Assembly: GCA_945878375.1 (NCBI GenBank) | Contig: CAMDWG010000016.1 | Span: forward strand, 1-64,000 | Direction of reading: 5' to 3' | Source: Roseomonas mucosa | Lineage (GTDB): Bacteria > Pseudomonadota > Alphaproteobacteria > Acetobacterales > Acetobacteraceae | Length of the DNA: 64,000 nt | Shown: positions 27,463 through 39,287 of the stretch, in pieces | Layout of the letters: the number at the start of each line of letters is the position of its first letter | How positions within the stretch are numbered: the first letter of the stretch is position 1 | Made by a program: the position numbers and the translations under genes | Notes under the pieces: model-generated | Seen by the model: only the letters and a program-made list of their open reading frames with translations | Database searches by the model: none | What the model was told of the DNA's origin: nothing

Positions 27463-28338
27463 TCAGGCGCGGTTCACCACCCAGATGCCCGCGCCGATCA
27501 AGGCGAGGGAGCTGAGCAGCGGCCAGGTGATCGCCTCCCCCAGCACCAGCGCGCCCGCGATTGCGGCGAAGACCGGCGTGAGGAACAGGAAGGGCGCGAA
27601 GGCCGAGGCCTTGTGATGCGCGACCAGCCAGAACCACGCGACGTAGGAGATGAAGGCGACGCCCACGGCCTGGAACAGCAGCGCGCCCCAGACCTGCGGG
27701 GTGGACGCGAAGATGCCGGGTTCCCCGATCGCGTAGCCGATCGGCAGCAGCAGGGCCGCCGCCCCGATTTGGTACAGCAGCGTGCGTTCCGCCGCGATCC
27801 GCGTCAGCCGCGTCGCCTTGATGACGATGATCGTCGCGCCCCACAGCATGCCCGCGAGCAATGCCAGGATGTCGCCATGGAAGCCGGCATCCAGCGGCGC
27901 GCCCAGCCGATCCGCGAAGCCGATGACGAGGCCCGCGAAGGCCAGCAGCAGCCCGGCCAGCTTGCGCCGGTCCAGCCGGTCTCCCTGCACCAGCCAATGC
28001 GCGCCAAGCACCGCCCAGAAGGGCGCGGTGTAGAGCAGCACCGTGCTGCGCGCCGCCGTGGTCAGCGCCAGCGCCTGGTACAGCGCCCAGAACTCGGCGG
28101 CGAAGAACGTGCCTGCCAGCAGGCCGGGCCAGAGGCTGCCATCGCGCACCCACACCGCGACGCCGCGCCACCAGCACCAGGCCAGCAGCAGCGGCACCGC
28201 GATGACGGACCGTAGCCCCGCCTGCACCAGCGGCGAGATCCCCTCGAGCCCAAGCTTCACCGCGATCTGCGCGATGCCCCAGCTGGCGCAAAGCAGGATG
28301 AGCAGCGCGGCGGCGGAGGCCGGCAGCGCGCCGTTCAC
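27463..28338 (-). CDS. DMT/EamA-family transporter
   Basis: LLILLCASWGIAQIAVKLGLEGISPLVQAGLRSVIAVPLLL; GTG start. Confidence 0.87.
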   Translation of the reverse strand: MNGALPASAAALLILLCASWGIAQIAVKLGLEGISPLVQAGLRSVIAVPLLLAWCWWRGVAVWVRDGSLWPGLLAGTFFAAEFWALYQALALTTAARSTVLLYTAPFWAVLGAHWLVQGDRLDRRKLAGLLLAFAGLVIGFADRLGAPLDAGFHGDILALLAGMLWGATIIVIKATRLTRIAAERTLLYQIGAAALLLPIGYAIGEPGIFASTPQVWGALLFQAVGVAFISYVAWFWLVAHHKASAFAPFLFLTPVFAAIAGALVLGEAITWPLLSSLALIGAGIWVVNRA

Positions 28339-28351
28339 GCGCCTTGCGCCG

Positions 28352-29674
28352 TCATGCCGCCATCCGGTCCAGCCGGTCGCGCAGCTTGTAGTAGGTGCCG
28401 ACCACCGGCAGGAACCACGGGGTGCCGGTATAGGTCGGGCGCGTGGGGAAGGGCAGGCCGTCCAGCGCGAAGCGCTCATTCGCCGCGCCGGCGATCTTCA
28501 GCGCCGCGTTGTGGCCCAGCCAGGTCGCCATCGCGACCCCGCTGCCCTGGCAGCCGGCGGCGTAATGCACCCCGTCCTGCACGCCGATATGCGGCAGCCC
28601 GTCGAAGGTGAAGGCGACCATGCCGGTCCAGGCATGGGTCAGCTTCACGTCGCGCAAATCGGGCAGGGTCTCGATCATCGCCTCGCGCAAGCTCGGCGCG
28701 GATTGGTCGGGCGTGGCCGCGCGGAAGCTGGCGCGGCCGCCCCACAGCACCCGCTTGCCGTCCGGCGAGGGGCGGAAATAGTTCAGCACGCGCTTGCTGT
28801 CGCTGATCATGCGCCGGCCTGGGAACAGGCGGTCGATCAGCGCCTCGGGCAGCTCTTCCGTCGCGATGATGTAGGAATTCAGCGGCACCAGCCGCCGCGC
28901 GAGCCAGGGGCTCGCCGTGCCGCGCGGATCGAGCGAATAGCCATTGGTCGCGACCAGCACGGCATCCGCCGCCATCTGCCCCTTGTCGGTGGTGATGCGG
29001 AAGCCGCTGCCCTCGCGCGCGATGCCCTGCACGCGCACGCCATCCACCAGGATCGCGCCCGCGCGTTCCGCCGCCGCCGCCAGGCCGCGCGCGTATTTCG
29101 CCGGATGCAGGCTGCCGGTCGCGGCGGCGGCCATGCCGCCATGGTAGTGATCGCTGCCGAGGACATCGCGCTGGCGGCTTTTCGGCACCATCTCGGTCGG
29201 AAGGCCCGTGACCTCCGCGATCCAGTCGGCACGGCGGGCCATCGAATCATAATGCTTCGGCGTCCAGGCGCCGACGAAGCGCCCGCAGCGGAGGTAGTCG
29301 CACTCGATCCCCTCCCGCGCGATCGTCTCCTCGATGAAAGGAAAGCTCGCGGCGCAGGCGAGCGCGATGCGCCGCGCCTCATCCGGCCCGTAGCGGTTCA
29401 GCAGGTCGCCCTTCGCGACCTTCAGCCCGCCCGAGACCATCCCGCCGCTGCGCGACGACGCGCCCCAGCCGATCCTCTCCGCATCCAGCACCACCGCCTG
29501 GTGGCCGAGCCGCCGCAGCGTCAGCGCCGCCGAAAGCCCCGCATAGCCACCGCCCACGATCGCGACCTGCGCGCGGTCGGGCAGTTGGGTGTCGCGATCC
29601 GGCGGCTCGGCGGCTTCCCACCACCAGGGCTTCACCTGGAAGCCCGGTGCGAAGGTCGGATGGGATTGGGTCAT
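28352..29674 (-). CDS. FAD-dependent oxidoreductase (DAO family, gamma-glutamylputrescine oxidoreductase-like)
   Basis: PWWWEAAEPPDRDTQLPDRAQVAIVGGGYAGLSAALTLRRLG; GCQGSGVAMATWLG. Confidence 0.85.
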   Translation of the reverse strand: MTQSHPTFAPGFQVKPWWWEAAEPPDRDTQLPDRAQVAIVGGGYAGLSAALTLRRLGHQAVVLDAERIGWGASSRSGGMVSGGLKVAKGDLLNRYGPDEARRIALACAASFPFIEETIAREGIECDYLRCGRFVGAWTPKHYDSMARRADWIAEVTGLPTEMVPKSRQRDVLGSDHYHGGMAAAATGSLHPAKYARGLAAAAERAGAILVDGVRVQGIAREGSGFRITTDKGQMAADAVLVATNGYSLDPRGTASPWLARRLVPLNSYIIATEELPEALIDRLFPGRRMISDSKRVLNYFRPSPDGKRVLWGGRASFRAATPDQSAPSLREAMIETLPDLRDVKLTHAWTGMVAFTFDGLPHIGVQDGVHYAAGCQGSGVAMATWLGHNAALKIAGAANERFALDGLPFPTRPTYTGTPWFLPVVGTYYKLRDRLDRMAA

Positions 29675-29815
29675 GGCCGGCGCATCGGGTCCAGGGTTCG
29701 GGCTTGCCGGCCAGCGTCATGCCGGCGGCGCCGGGGATCAAGGGGGGCGCGCGTATCGACAGGCGGCCAGCCCGGCGGCACAAAGCGCGGCGGGAACAGA
29801 AAGGCCGGCGAAGTC

Positions 29816-30763
29816 GTGTCGAAGCCCATCCTGTTGGTGAAGTCCGGTGGCGAGGCCGCGATGCCGGAATGGCGGCGCCACTTCGCCGACCTCGCGCCTG
29901 GCCTGGATGTGCGCTGGTGGGACGACGCGACCGTCGATCCGGCCGCGGTGCGCTATGCGCTGGTCTGGGACCCGGAGCCGAGGCGGCTCGCTTCCTATCC
30001 GAACCTCGCGGCGATCTTCGGCAGCGGGGCGGGGGTGGATTTCATCGCCGCCGACCCTGACCTGCCGCGCCATGTGCCGCTGGTGCGGATGGCGACGCCT
30101 GGCGCCGCGCAGCGCATGGGGGAATTCGTCGCCTGGGCAGTGCTGTCCCTGCTGAAGGAGGCGCGACGAATCGGCCTCGCCCAGGCCGAGTGCCGCTGGG
30201 AGGTGTTCGAGCCGGAGCGCACCGCGCCCACCACCACGGTGGGCATCATGGGGCTCGGCCATATGGGCGCCGCGGCGGCGCGCATGCTGCAGCCGATGGG
30301 GTTTCCGGTCATCGGCTGGTCCCGCACCCGCAAGAGCCTTCCCGGTGTGGAGAGCTTCGTGGGCGAAGGGGAATTCGAGACCTTCCTGCGGCGGAGCGAT
30401 ATCCTCGTCTGCCTGCTGCCGACAACGCCGGAAACCCAGGGCATCCTCGCCCGGTCGCTCTTCGACCGCCTGCGCGACGGCACGGGCCTCGTGAATGTCG
30501 GCCGCGGCAGCCAGCAGAAGATCGAGGACATCCTGGCCGCGCTGGATCGCGGCAGGCTTTCGGGCGCCGTGATCGACGTGTTCGAACAGGAACCGCTGCC
30601 CCCCGATCATCCGGCCTGGACGCAATCCAAGCTGCTCGTCACGCCCCATGTCGCGAGCCTTCCGCCGCGCCGCGAACGCGTGGACCATGTCGCCCGCCTG
30701 ATCGCCGCGCTGGAACGCGGCGAGGCGCTGCCCAACACCTATGATCACGATCGGGGCTATTGA
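29816..30763 (+). CDS. D-2-hydroxyacid dehydrogenase (glyoxylate/hydroxypyruvate reductase A-like)
   Basis: TVGIMGLGHMGAAAARMLQPMGFPVIGWSRTRK; LVNVGRGSQQKIEDILAALDRGRLSGAVIDVFEQEPLP. Confidence 0.9.
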   Translation: MSKPILLVKSGGEAAMPEWRRHFADLAPGLDVRWWDDATVDPAAVRYALVWDPEPRRLASYPNLAAIFGSGAGVDFIAADPDLPRHVPLVRMATPGAAQRMGEFVAWAVLSLLKEARRIGLAQAECRWEVFEPERTAPTTTVGIMGLGHMGAAAARMLQPMGFPVIGWSRTRKSLPGVESFVGEGEFETFLRRSDILVCLLPTTPETQGILARSLFDRLRDGTGLVNVGRGSQQKIEDILAALDRGRLSGAVIDVFEQEPLPPDHPAWTQSKLLVTPHVASLPPRRERVDHVARLIAALERGEALPNTYDHDRGY

Positions 30764-31532
30764 TGCCGCTTCCCCCGCCGCCCATCCGCCCCGACCCCAC
30801 CCATGTGCCGACGGAGCGCGAGCTGCGTGAGGATCTGGCCGCGGCGTATCGGCTGATCGCGCATTTCGGCATGACGGATCTGGTCTTCACCCATCTTTCG
30901 GCGCGCCTGCCCGGTGAAGGCCACCGCTTCCTGGTGAACCCCTATGGCATGCTGTTCGAGGAGATCACCGCGAGCAGCCTTGTGGTTGTGGATGCCGAAG
31001 GCGCGCCGAGGCAGGAGACGGCCTGGCCGGTGAACCCCGCGGGCTTCGTCATCCATTCCGCCGTCCACATGGGCCGCGCGGATGCCCATTGCGTGATGCA
31101 CACGCACACCCTTGCCGGCATGGCGGTGGCGGCGCAGGACGGTCTGCTTCTGCCGCTGAACCAGATGATGATGGAATTCGAAGGCCGCGTGGCGCTGCAT
31201 GACTATGAAGGCGTCGCGGCGGACGACAACCTGTCCGAACGCGACAGGCTGGTGCTGGACCTGGGCGACCGGCCCTGCATGATCCTGCGCCACCACGGGC
31301 TGCTGACCGTCGGCGCCTCGGTCGCGGAGGCCTTCTACTGGATGTACTATCTGGAACAGGCCTGCCGCATCCAACTGGCCGCGCAAGCCTCCGGCGCCAG
31401 GCTCGCGATCCCCTCGCATGAGGTGGTGCTGCGGACGCGCGCGCAATTCTCGACCGGGCCGACCAAGGGCTGGCTGCCCTGGCAGGCGCTGCGACGAAAA
31501 CTCGACCGCGAACAGCCGGATTATCGCGACTG

Positions 31533-31533
<1 letters not shown>
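30763..31533 (+). CDS. Class II aldolase/adducin-family protein
   Basis: DLAAAYRLIAHFGMTDLVFTHLSARLPGEGHRFLVNPYGMLFEEITAS; HTHTLAGMAV. Confidence 0.92.
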
Positions 31534-32630
<1,097 letters not shown>

Positions 32631-32706
32631 CCGTGCGCGCCGCCAGACTGGAACGGTCGCGCCTGGCGGGTTGACGGCGCCGGCAGCGGTTGTGACAGTC
32701 CCGAGT

Positions 32707-34347
32707 ATGCGGGGGCGGGACATGCAGCAGGACCTGATCTTCGTCGGTGGTCGTATCTTCCGCGGCCTCGCTGGCGGCTTCGCCGAGGCGATGGCGGTGC
32801 GGGACGGCAAGGTCCTGGCCGTCGGCACCCGCGCGGAGGTCGAGGCGCTGGTCCCGGATGCCCGGCGCGTCGCGCTGGATGGCCGCGTGGCGATCCCGGC
32901 CTTCAACGAAGCGCATATGCATCTGCTGCCCTATGGCCTCGCGCTCGCGCAGGTGAATCTGCGCGCGGAGGAGGTTCGCAGCCTGGATGAGGTGCTGCGC
33001 CGCATCCGCGATGCCGCGAGGGCCGCGCCGAAGGGCGCCTGGGTGCTCGGGCGCGGCTATGACCATGCCGAGCTGGATATCGGCCGCCACCCGACGGCGG
33101 CGGAGCTGGATGCGGCGTCCCCAGACAATCCGGTCTTTATCGTCCGCACCTGCGGGCATATGGGCGTCGCGAACAGCGCGGCCATGCGGCTGGCCGGCGT
33201 CGGCCACAACACGCCCGACCCCGAAGGCGGCGTGATCGAACGCAAGGGCGGCGCGCTGACCGGCCTGTTCCAGGAACGCGCGATGCGCCTGGTGCGGGAT
33301 GTGGTGCCGGAACCCTCGGTGGCCGCCATGGTCGATGCGATCGATCGCGCCTGCAATCACCTGGCCAGCTTCGGCTTCGCCAGCGCGACCGACATGAATG
33401 TCGGCATGACCGCCGGCATGGCAGAGATCGAGGCCTACCGGGAAGCCTATCGCAGCGGCCGCATGGCGCTGCGGATGTGGCAGGTGCTGGCCGGCAATCC
33501 GGAAGGCATCGCGCAACAGGCCTGGGAGGCCGGGCTTCGCCCGAATGAGGGCGATGACATGCTGCGCTGGGGCGCGGTGAAGGTCTTCGCCGATGGCTCG
33601 GCCGGCGGCCTGACGGCGGCCTTCTTCGAACCCTATTTGGCCAGCGCGGGCGGCGGCACCGGCGTCTTCACCTTCCCCGACGACAAGATCCACGCGCTGC
33701 TGAAGCACTATCACGAACAGGGCTGGCAGCTGGACATCCACGCCATCGGCGATGCGGCGATCGAACAGGTCCTGTCCGGCATGGAAGCCGCCGACAGCGC
33801 CACCCATCCCTTCACGGGCCGCCGCCACCGGATCGAGCATTGCGGCTTCGTCACGCGCGACCAGCGGCGGCGGATGCTGGCGCGCGGCATCCTGCCCGTG
33901 CCGCAGCCGGTCTTCATGTATGAATTCGGCGATCTCTACATTCGCAACCTGGGCCGCGCGCGGTCCGACGACGCCTATCCGATGCGGACCTGGCTGGAGG
34001 AAGGGCATCATCCGTCGGCGAGTTCGGATTGCCCGGTCTCGACCGTCGATCCCTTCGTCAACCTGTTCACCATGCTGACCCGCAAGACCAACCGCGGCAC
34101 GGTGATGGGGCCAGAGGAAGCACTGACCGCCGAACAGGCGGTCCATTGCCAGACATGGTGCGGCGCCTACACCCAATTCGCCGAGGATCGGCGCGGCACA
34201 CTGGAGCCCGGCCTGCTAGCCGATATCGCCGTGCTGTCGCGCGACATTTTCGCGGCGACGCCCGAGGACATCCTGCGCGCCACGCGCTGCGACCTCACGC
34301 TGCGCGGGGGGGCGCCGATCTTCGACCGCCACGGGGAGCTCGGCTGA
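32707..34347 (+). CDS. Amidohydrolase, YtcJ-like (alternative start 32722)
   Basis: DGRVAIPAFNEAHMHLLPYGLALAQVNLR; HAIGDAAIEQVLSGME; SSDCPVSTVDPFVNLFTMLTRK. Confidence 0.9.
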   Translation: MRGRDMQQDLIFVGGRIFRGLAGGFAEAMAVRDGKVLAVGTRAEVEALVPDARRVALDGRVAIPAFNEAHMHLLPYGLALAQVNLRAEEVRSLDEVLRRIRDAARAAPKGAWVLGRGYDHAELDIGRHPTAAELDAASPDNPVFIVRTCGHMGVANSAAMRLAGVGHNTPDPEGGVIERKGGALTGLFQERAMRLVRDVVPEPSVAAMVDAIDRACNHLASFGFASATDMNVGMTAGMAEIEAYREAYRSGRMALRMWQVLAGNPEGIAQQAWEAGLRPNEGDDMLRWGAVKVFADGSAGGLTAAFFEPYLASAGGGTGVFTFPDDKIHALLKHYHEQGWQLDIHAIGDAAIEQVLSGMEAADSATHPFTGRRHRIEHCGFVTRDQRRRMLARGILPVPQPVFMYEFGDLYIRNLGRARSDDAYPMRTWLEEGHHPSASSDCPVSTVDPFVNLFTMLTRKTNRGTVMGPEEALTAEQAVHCQTWCGAYTQFAEDRRGTLEPGLLADIAVLSRDIFAATPEDILRATRCDLTLRGGAPIFDRHGELG

Positions 34348-34348
34348 G

Positions 34349-35290
34349 ATGCTGCGCCACGCCATCCAGCGCCTGGCGATGGCGGTGCCGGTGATGTTCG
34401 GCGTGCTGCTGGTCGGCTTCCTGCTCATGCAGGTGGTGCCGACCGACCCCGCCATCGTCCGCGCCGGCCCCACCGCGACGCAGGACGTGATCGAGGCGAT
34501 CCGCCGCGACCTCGGGCTCGACCAGCCGCTCTGGGTGCAGTTCGGGCTCTATCTGTGGCGGCTGGCGCAGGGGGATCTCGGCGTTTCCATCATCAACAAC
34601 GTCCCCGTCACGCAGGAACTGGCCGCGACCATCGGCCCGACGCTGGAACTGATGGCGGCGAGCCTGTTCTGGTCCATCCCGCTCGGCATCTTCATGGGGA
34701 CCATCGCGGCCTATTGGCGTGGGTCGCTGCTGGACCGCGTGGTGATGGCGATCAGCGTCGCCGGCGTCTCGGTGCCGGTCTTCTTCCTCGGGCTGGTGCT
34801 GATCTGGCTGGTCGGATTCCAATGGCAGTTGCTGCCCTTCACCGGCCGCGGCGGTCCGCTCTGGACCATCGAGGGGCTGAGGGCCATCGCGCTGCCCGCC
34901 ATCACCCTGGGCGGCGTCTTCGTCGGCCCCGTCGCGCGGATGACGCGCACGGCGGTGCTGGACGTGCTCGGCGCGGAGCATGTCCGCACCGCGCGCGCGA
35001 AGGGGCTGCCGGAACGGCTTGTGGTCCTGCACCACGCGCTTCGCAACGCCTTGATCCCGGTGGTCACGCTGATCGGGCTGCAGATCGGCTTCCTGCTGGG
35101 CGGGGCGGTGGTGACGGAGACGGTCTTCTCCTGGCCCGGCGTCGGGCGGCTGGCGGTGGGCGCGATCACCTCGAGTGACCTGCCGATGGCGCAGGGGACC
35201 ATCATCGTCCTCTCGCTTGGCTTCATCCTGGTGAACCTGACGGTCGATCTGCTCTACGGCGTGCTCGATCCGCGGGTCCGCGCATCATGA
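34349..35290 (+). CDS. Dipeptide/oligopeptide-type ABC transporter permease (DppB-like)
   Basis: MLRHAIQRLAMAVPVMFGVLLVGFLLMQVVPTDPA...TVFSWPGVGRLAVGAI. Confidence 0.93.
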   Translation: MLRHAIQRLAMAVPVMFGVLLVGFLLMQVVPTDPAIVRAGPTATQDVIEAIRRDLGLDQPLWVQFGLYLWRLAQGDLGVSIINNVPVTQELAATIGPTLELMAASLFWSIPLGIFMGTIAAYWRGSLLDRVVMAISVAGVSVPVFFLGLVLIWLVGFQWQLLPFTGRGGPLWTIEGLRAIALPAITLGGVFVGPVARMTRTAVLDVLGAEHVRTARAKGLPERLVVLHHALRNALIPVVTLIGLQIGFLLGGAVVTETVFSWPGVGRLAVGAITSSDLPMAQGTIIVLSLGFILVNLTVDLLYGVLDPRVRAS

Positions 35291-36153
35291 GCGCGACCGC
35301 CGCCGAGATCCTGGCGCCACGCCGCCCTTCCGCGCTGCGCCTGCTGCTGCGGGAACCGGCGGCGGCGATCTCCCTCGTGCTGGTGGTGTTGGTGACGCTG
35401 GCGGGGCTGCTGGCGCCGGTGCTCGCGCCGCATGATCCGTTCGAGACCAACCTGATGGCGATCATGCAGCCGCCGGGCGGGGAGGGGCATCTGCTCGGCA
35501 CGGACGGGCAGGGGCGGGACATGCTGTCCCGCATCCTGTTCGGGCTGCGCGTGACGCTCGGCATGGGCGCCTTGTCGCTGATCTTCGGCACCGTGGTGGG
35601 CGTCGCGGTCGGGTTCGCCGCGGCCTATTACCGCCGGATCGACGGGCTGCTGATGCGGCTGATGGACATCCTGCTGTCCTTCCCCGCCATCCTGTTTGGC
35701 CTCGCGATCGCCGCGATCGTCGGGCCCGGCCTCGCTTCCGTCGTTATCGCGTTGTCGGTCGCAACCGTGCCGCTGATGGCGCGCATCGCGCGGTCTTCCG
35801 CGCTGGTGGTGCTCGGCCTCGATTACATCGAGGCCGCGCGGGCGCAGGGGATGGGCGATGCGCGGCTGATCTGGAAGCACCTGGCGCCGAACTGCCTGTC
35901 GCCGATCCTGGTCTTCGCGACGCTGCGCTTCGGGCAGGTGATCCTGCTGGGCTCGGCGCTGTCTTTCCTGGGCCTCGGGGCGCAGCCGCCGGTGGCGGAA
36001 CTGGGCGCGATGGCGTCCCAGGGGCGCACCTTCCTGTTCTTTGCGCCGCATATCTCGGTGCTGCCGTGCCTCGTGATCTTTGTCGTCGTGCTGGCCTTCA
36101 ACGTGCTGGGGGATGCGCTGCGCGACGCGCTCGACCCCCGTCTGCGTGTGTGA
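35287..36153 (+). CDS. Dipeptide/oligopeptide-type ABC transporter permease (DppC-like)
   Basis: LLGTDGQGRDMLSRILFGLRVTLGMG; EAARAQGMGDARLIWKHLAPN. Confidence 0.93.
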   Translation: MSATAAEILAPRRPSALRLLLREPAAAISLVLVVLVTLAGLLAPVLAPHDPFETNLMAIMQPPGGEGHLLGTDGQGRDMLSRILFGLRVTLGMGALSLIFGTVVGVAVGFAAAYYRRIDGLLMRLMDILLSFPAILFGLAIAAIVGPGLASVVIALSVATVPLMARIARSSALVVLGLDYIEAARAQGMGDARLIWKHLAPNCLSPILVFATLRFGQVILLGSALSFLGLGAQPPVAELGAMASQGRTFLFFAPHISVLPCLVIFVVVLAFNVLGDALRDALDPRLRV

Positions 36154-36170
36154 ACAAGAAGGGAGAGGAC

Positions 36171-37778
36171 ATGATGGGCTGGAACATCCTGAAGCGCGGT
36201 CTGCTGGGGGCGGTGGCCCTGGCCGGCGCGGCATCCCTGCTGCCGGCGGAGGCGCAGACGCCGCGCAACACCGCCACCTTCCTGCGGGAGATCGACGCGG
36301 ATCGCTACGACCTGCACCGTTCCACCGCGCGCGCGGCGGGTGAGATCGTGACGATGCTGACCGACACGCTGGTCAGCATGGATTGGGATGGCCGCACCAT
36401 CCGCCCGGGCCTCGCGGAACGGTGGGAGGTCTCGTCGGATGGCAAGACCTACACCTTCCATCTGCGCCGCGACGTGACCTTCTGCGACGGCAAGCCGATG
36501 ACGGCCGCCGATGTCGTCTATTCCCTGAACCGCTGGCGCGATCCCGCCACGCGCAGCCCCGTGGCGTGGCGCGCCGGGCCAGTGAAGGAAATCCGCGCCC
36601 GCGATCAATTCACCGTCGAATACGAGCTGAACACGCCCTTTTCCGAATTGCTGTCGCAGCTGACGCTGTTCTTCGCCGGCATCATCGACCGCGCGACGGT
36701 GGAACGGCTCGGCGACAATTTCGGCAGCCAGGGCTTCAACGGCACCGGCCCCTATTGCTGGGTCAGCTGGACGCCGCGGAACGAGCTGGTGTTGCAGCGC
36801 CACCCCAATTACCGCTGGGGCCCGCCCATCTTCCAGAATCGCGGCCCGGCGCAGGTGGAGCGCGTGGTCTGGCGCGTGATCCCGGAACCCACCGCGCGCC
36901 TTGCCGCGATGCAGACCGGGCAGGGCGACGTGACGCAGTACATCCCGCCCGTGGCGATGGAGAGCCTGCGCCGCGTGCCCAGCATCACCCTGCACACCCA
37001 GCCCAACTACTTCTGGGACTTCTTCATGGGCTTCAAGGTGAACAAGCCCGTCGTCAGCGACCGCGCCGTGCGCCGCGCCGTGCACATGGCGGTGGACCGC
37101 ACCGCGCTGACGCGCGCGGTCTGGTTCGGCTCCGCCGTCCCGGCGCGCAACATCGTCAACCCGAACACGCTGGACTACGATGCGGAAAGCGAGCGCCTGG
37201 TGCCGGATTTCGACCCGGCGGCTGCCGCGCGCACGCTGGATGAGGCCGGCTGGCGCGTCGGGCCGGATGGCATCCGGGTGAAGGACGGCCAGCGCGCCAC
37301 CTTCCTGACCTATGGCATCGCGACCCTCGAAGGCCAGCGCCAGGGCGAGATCATCCAGCAGGCGCTGCGCCGCGTCGGGATCGAGATGCGGATCCAGCTG
37401 TTCGACGCGACGGTGGCCTGGGGCCGCCTCGCGACGCAGGAATTCGACGCCTTCTTCCTGAGCTATCCGTACTTCTCGGCGGGCGATGCGCTGAACCTCT
37501 ACTGGCAGTCCCGCGCGCGGCCGACGCCGAACCGGATGAACTGGAACAACCCGCAGACCGATGCGTGGCTTGAGGAAGCGCGCAGCGCCACCGATCCGGC
37601 GGTGCGCGCGCGGGCGCTGGCGAATGTGCAGCGCCAACTGGCCGAGGAATCGCCCTGGCTGACCATCGCGCGCGAACAGCTTTTCGTCGCGACGTCGAAC
37701 CGCGTGCAGGGCGTGCGCGCCCACGGGCTCTACGGCATCGGGGTCTATAAGGGCCTCGACATGCGTATCGTGCGCTGA
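36171..37778 (+). CDS. Dipeptide/oligopeptide-type ABC transporter substrate-binding protein (SBP_bac_5)
   Basis: LAERWEVSSDGKTYTFHLRRDVTFCDGKPMTAADVVYSLNRW. Confidence 0.93.
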   Translation: MMGWNILKRGLLGAVALAGAASLLPAEAQTPRNTATFLREIDADRYDLHRSTARAAGEIVTMLTDTLVSMDWDGRTIRPGLAERWEVSSDGKTYTFHLRRDVTFCDGKPMTAADVVYSLNRWRDPATRSPVAWRAGPVKEIRARDQFTVEYELNTPFSELLSQLTLFFAGIIDRATVERLGDNFGSQGFNGTGPYCWVSWTPRNELVLQRHPNYRWGPPIFQNRGPAQVERVVWRVIPEPTARLAAMQTGQGDVTQYIPPVAMESLRRVPSITLHTQPNYFWDFFMGFKVNKPVVSDRAVRRAVHMAVDRTALTRAVWFGSAVPARNIVNPNTLDYDAESERLVPDFDPAAAARTLDEAGWRVGPDGIRVKDGQRATFLTYGIATLEGQRQGEIIQQALRRVGIEMRIQLFDATVAWGRLATQEFDAFFLSYPYFSAGDALNLYWQSRARPTPNRMNWNNPQTDAWLEEARSATDPAVRARALANVQRQLAEESPWLTIAREQLFVATSNRVQGVRAHGLYGIGVYKGLDMRIVR

Positions 37779-37796
37779 ACCGAAGGGGACACGGGC

Positions 37797-39227
37797 ATGA
37801 CCACCGTCATCCGCAACGCCGATCTCGTCGTCGCCTGGGATCCGGGCGCCCAACAGCATGTCTATCTTCCGGACGCCGATGTGGCGTTCGAGGGCGGCGC
37901 GCTGACCTTCGTCGGCCGGGGCTACACCGGCACGGCGGAGGAGGAGATCGACGGGCGGGGGCTGATGGTCATGCCCGGCCTCGTCAACATCCACTCCCAC
38001 CCATCGAGTGAGCCGCTGAACAAGGGGCTGATCGACGAGATCGGCAGCCCCGGCCTCTACAACTCCTCGCTCTATGAATTCATGCCGATTTTTCGGGCCG
38101 ATGCGGAAGCGGTGCCGCATTGCGTGCGCGTGGCGCTATCGGAACTGCTGCTGTCGGGCGTCACGACGGTCGCCGATCTGTCCATGGCGCATCCTGGCTG
38201 GCTCGACCTGCTGGCGGAAAGCGGCATGCGCGTCTGCATCGCGCCGATGTTCAAATCGGCGAAGTGGTCCACGAAGAACGGCCATGTCGTGCAATATGAA
38301 TGGGACGAAGCCGCCGGCGAGAAGGCGATGGCGGAGGCGCTGTCGCTGATCGAGCGCGCCGAGCAGCATGAAAGCGGGCGGCTGTTCGGCATGGTCGTGC
38401 CGGCGCAGATCGACACCTGCACCGATGCGCTGCTGAAGGAAAGCTTCGAGGAAGCCGGCAAGCGCGGCCTGTCCTGGCAGATCCACGCCGCGCAATCCGT
38501 GGTGGAGTTCCACGAGATCACGCGCCGCCACGGCCTGACGCCGATCGGCTGGCTCGACAGCATGGGGCTGCTGTCGGACCGTTCGATCATCGGGCATGGC
38601 ATCTTCCTGGACGACCATCCCTCCACGAAATGGTGGACCGAGACCGACCTGAAGCGGCTGGCGGAAACCGGCACGACCGTCGCTCATTGCCCGACCGTCT
38701 TCGCCCGGCGCGGCATCACCATGAAGCATTTCGGCCGCTACAAGCGCAGCGGCGTGAATATGGGCCTCGGCACCGACACCTATCCGCACAACATGCTCGA
38801 TGAGATCCGCCTCGCCGCCTATCTCGCGCGCACCCAGGCCAATGATCCGCGCAGCCTGACGACGACGGAGCTGTTCGATGCCGCCACCATCGGCGGCGCG
38901 ACCGCGCTGGGGCGGCAGGATATCGGGCGGCTCGCGGCCGGTTGCCGCGCGGATTTCGTGCTGGTGGATGTGACGCATCCGATGATGCGCCCGGCGCGCG
39001 ACCCCGTCCGCAGCCTGGTCTATGCCGCCGGCGACCGCGCGGTGAAGGATGTCTTCGTCGATGGCCGCAAGGTGGTCGCGGATGGGGAGGTGGTGACGAT
39101 GGACTACCGCCAGGCCGCCGCCCATCTGCATGAGGCGCAGAAGCGCGTGATCCACAACGCCCCCGCGCAGGATTGGGCGCATCGGCCGGTCGAGGTCTCC
39201 TCGCCCCCGACGTTCCGGTGGTCGTGA
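37797..39227 (+). CDS. Amidohydrolase-family deaminase/chlorohydrolase-like
   Basis: [69 protein letters not shown]. Confidence 0.9.
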   Translation: MTTVIRNADLVVAWDPGAQQHVYLPDADVAFEGGALTFVGRGYTGTAEEEIDGRGLMVMPGLVNIHSHPSSEPLNKGLIDEIGSPGLYNSSLYEFMPIFRADAEAVPHCVRVALSELLLSGVTTVADLSMAHPGWLDLLAESGMRVCIAPMFKSAKWSTKNGHVVQYEWDEAAGEKAMAEALSLIERAEQHESGRLFGMVVPAQIDTCTDALLKESFEEAGKRGLSWQIHAAQSVVEFHEITRRHGLTPIGWLDSMGLLSDRSIIGHGIFLDDHPSTKWWTETDLKRLAETGTTVAHCPTVFARRGITMKHFGRYKRSGVNMGLGTDTYPHNMLDEIRLAAYLARTQANDPRSLTTTELFDAATIGGATALGRQDIGRLAAGCRADFVLVDVTHPMMRPARDPVRSLVYAAGDRAVKDVFVDGRKVVADGEVVTMDYRQAAAHLHEAQKRVIHNAPAQDWAHRPVEVSSPPTFRWS

Positions 39228-39287
39228 CCCATCCGATGACCGCAGGGCGCAGGCGCAGCCGAGCACCGGAGGTCTGAATCGGATGGG
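39228..39287 (+). promoter_or_regulatory. Inverted repeat covering the dppD-like start codon
   Basis: CCCATCCGAT(39228-39237) and ATCGGATGGG(39278-39287), 10 perfect bp; ATG at 39283 lies in the right arm; GACC/GGTC extends the stem. Confidence 0.55.

Noticed and set aside
28043-29815. N-terminal extension of ORF 28043..30763
   Set aside because: Antisense to the EamA and FAD oxidoreductase genes; the hydroxyacid dehydrogenase begins at the GTG at 29816.
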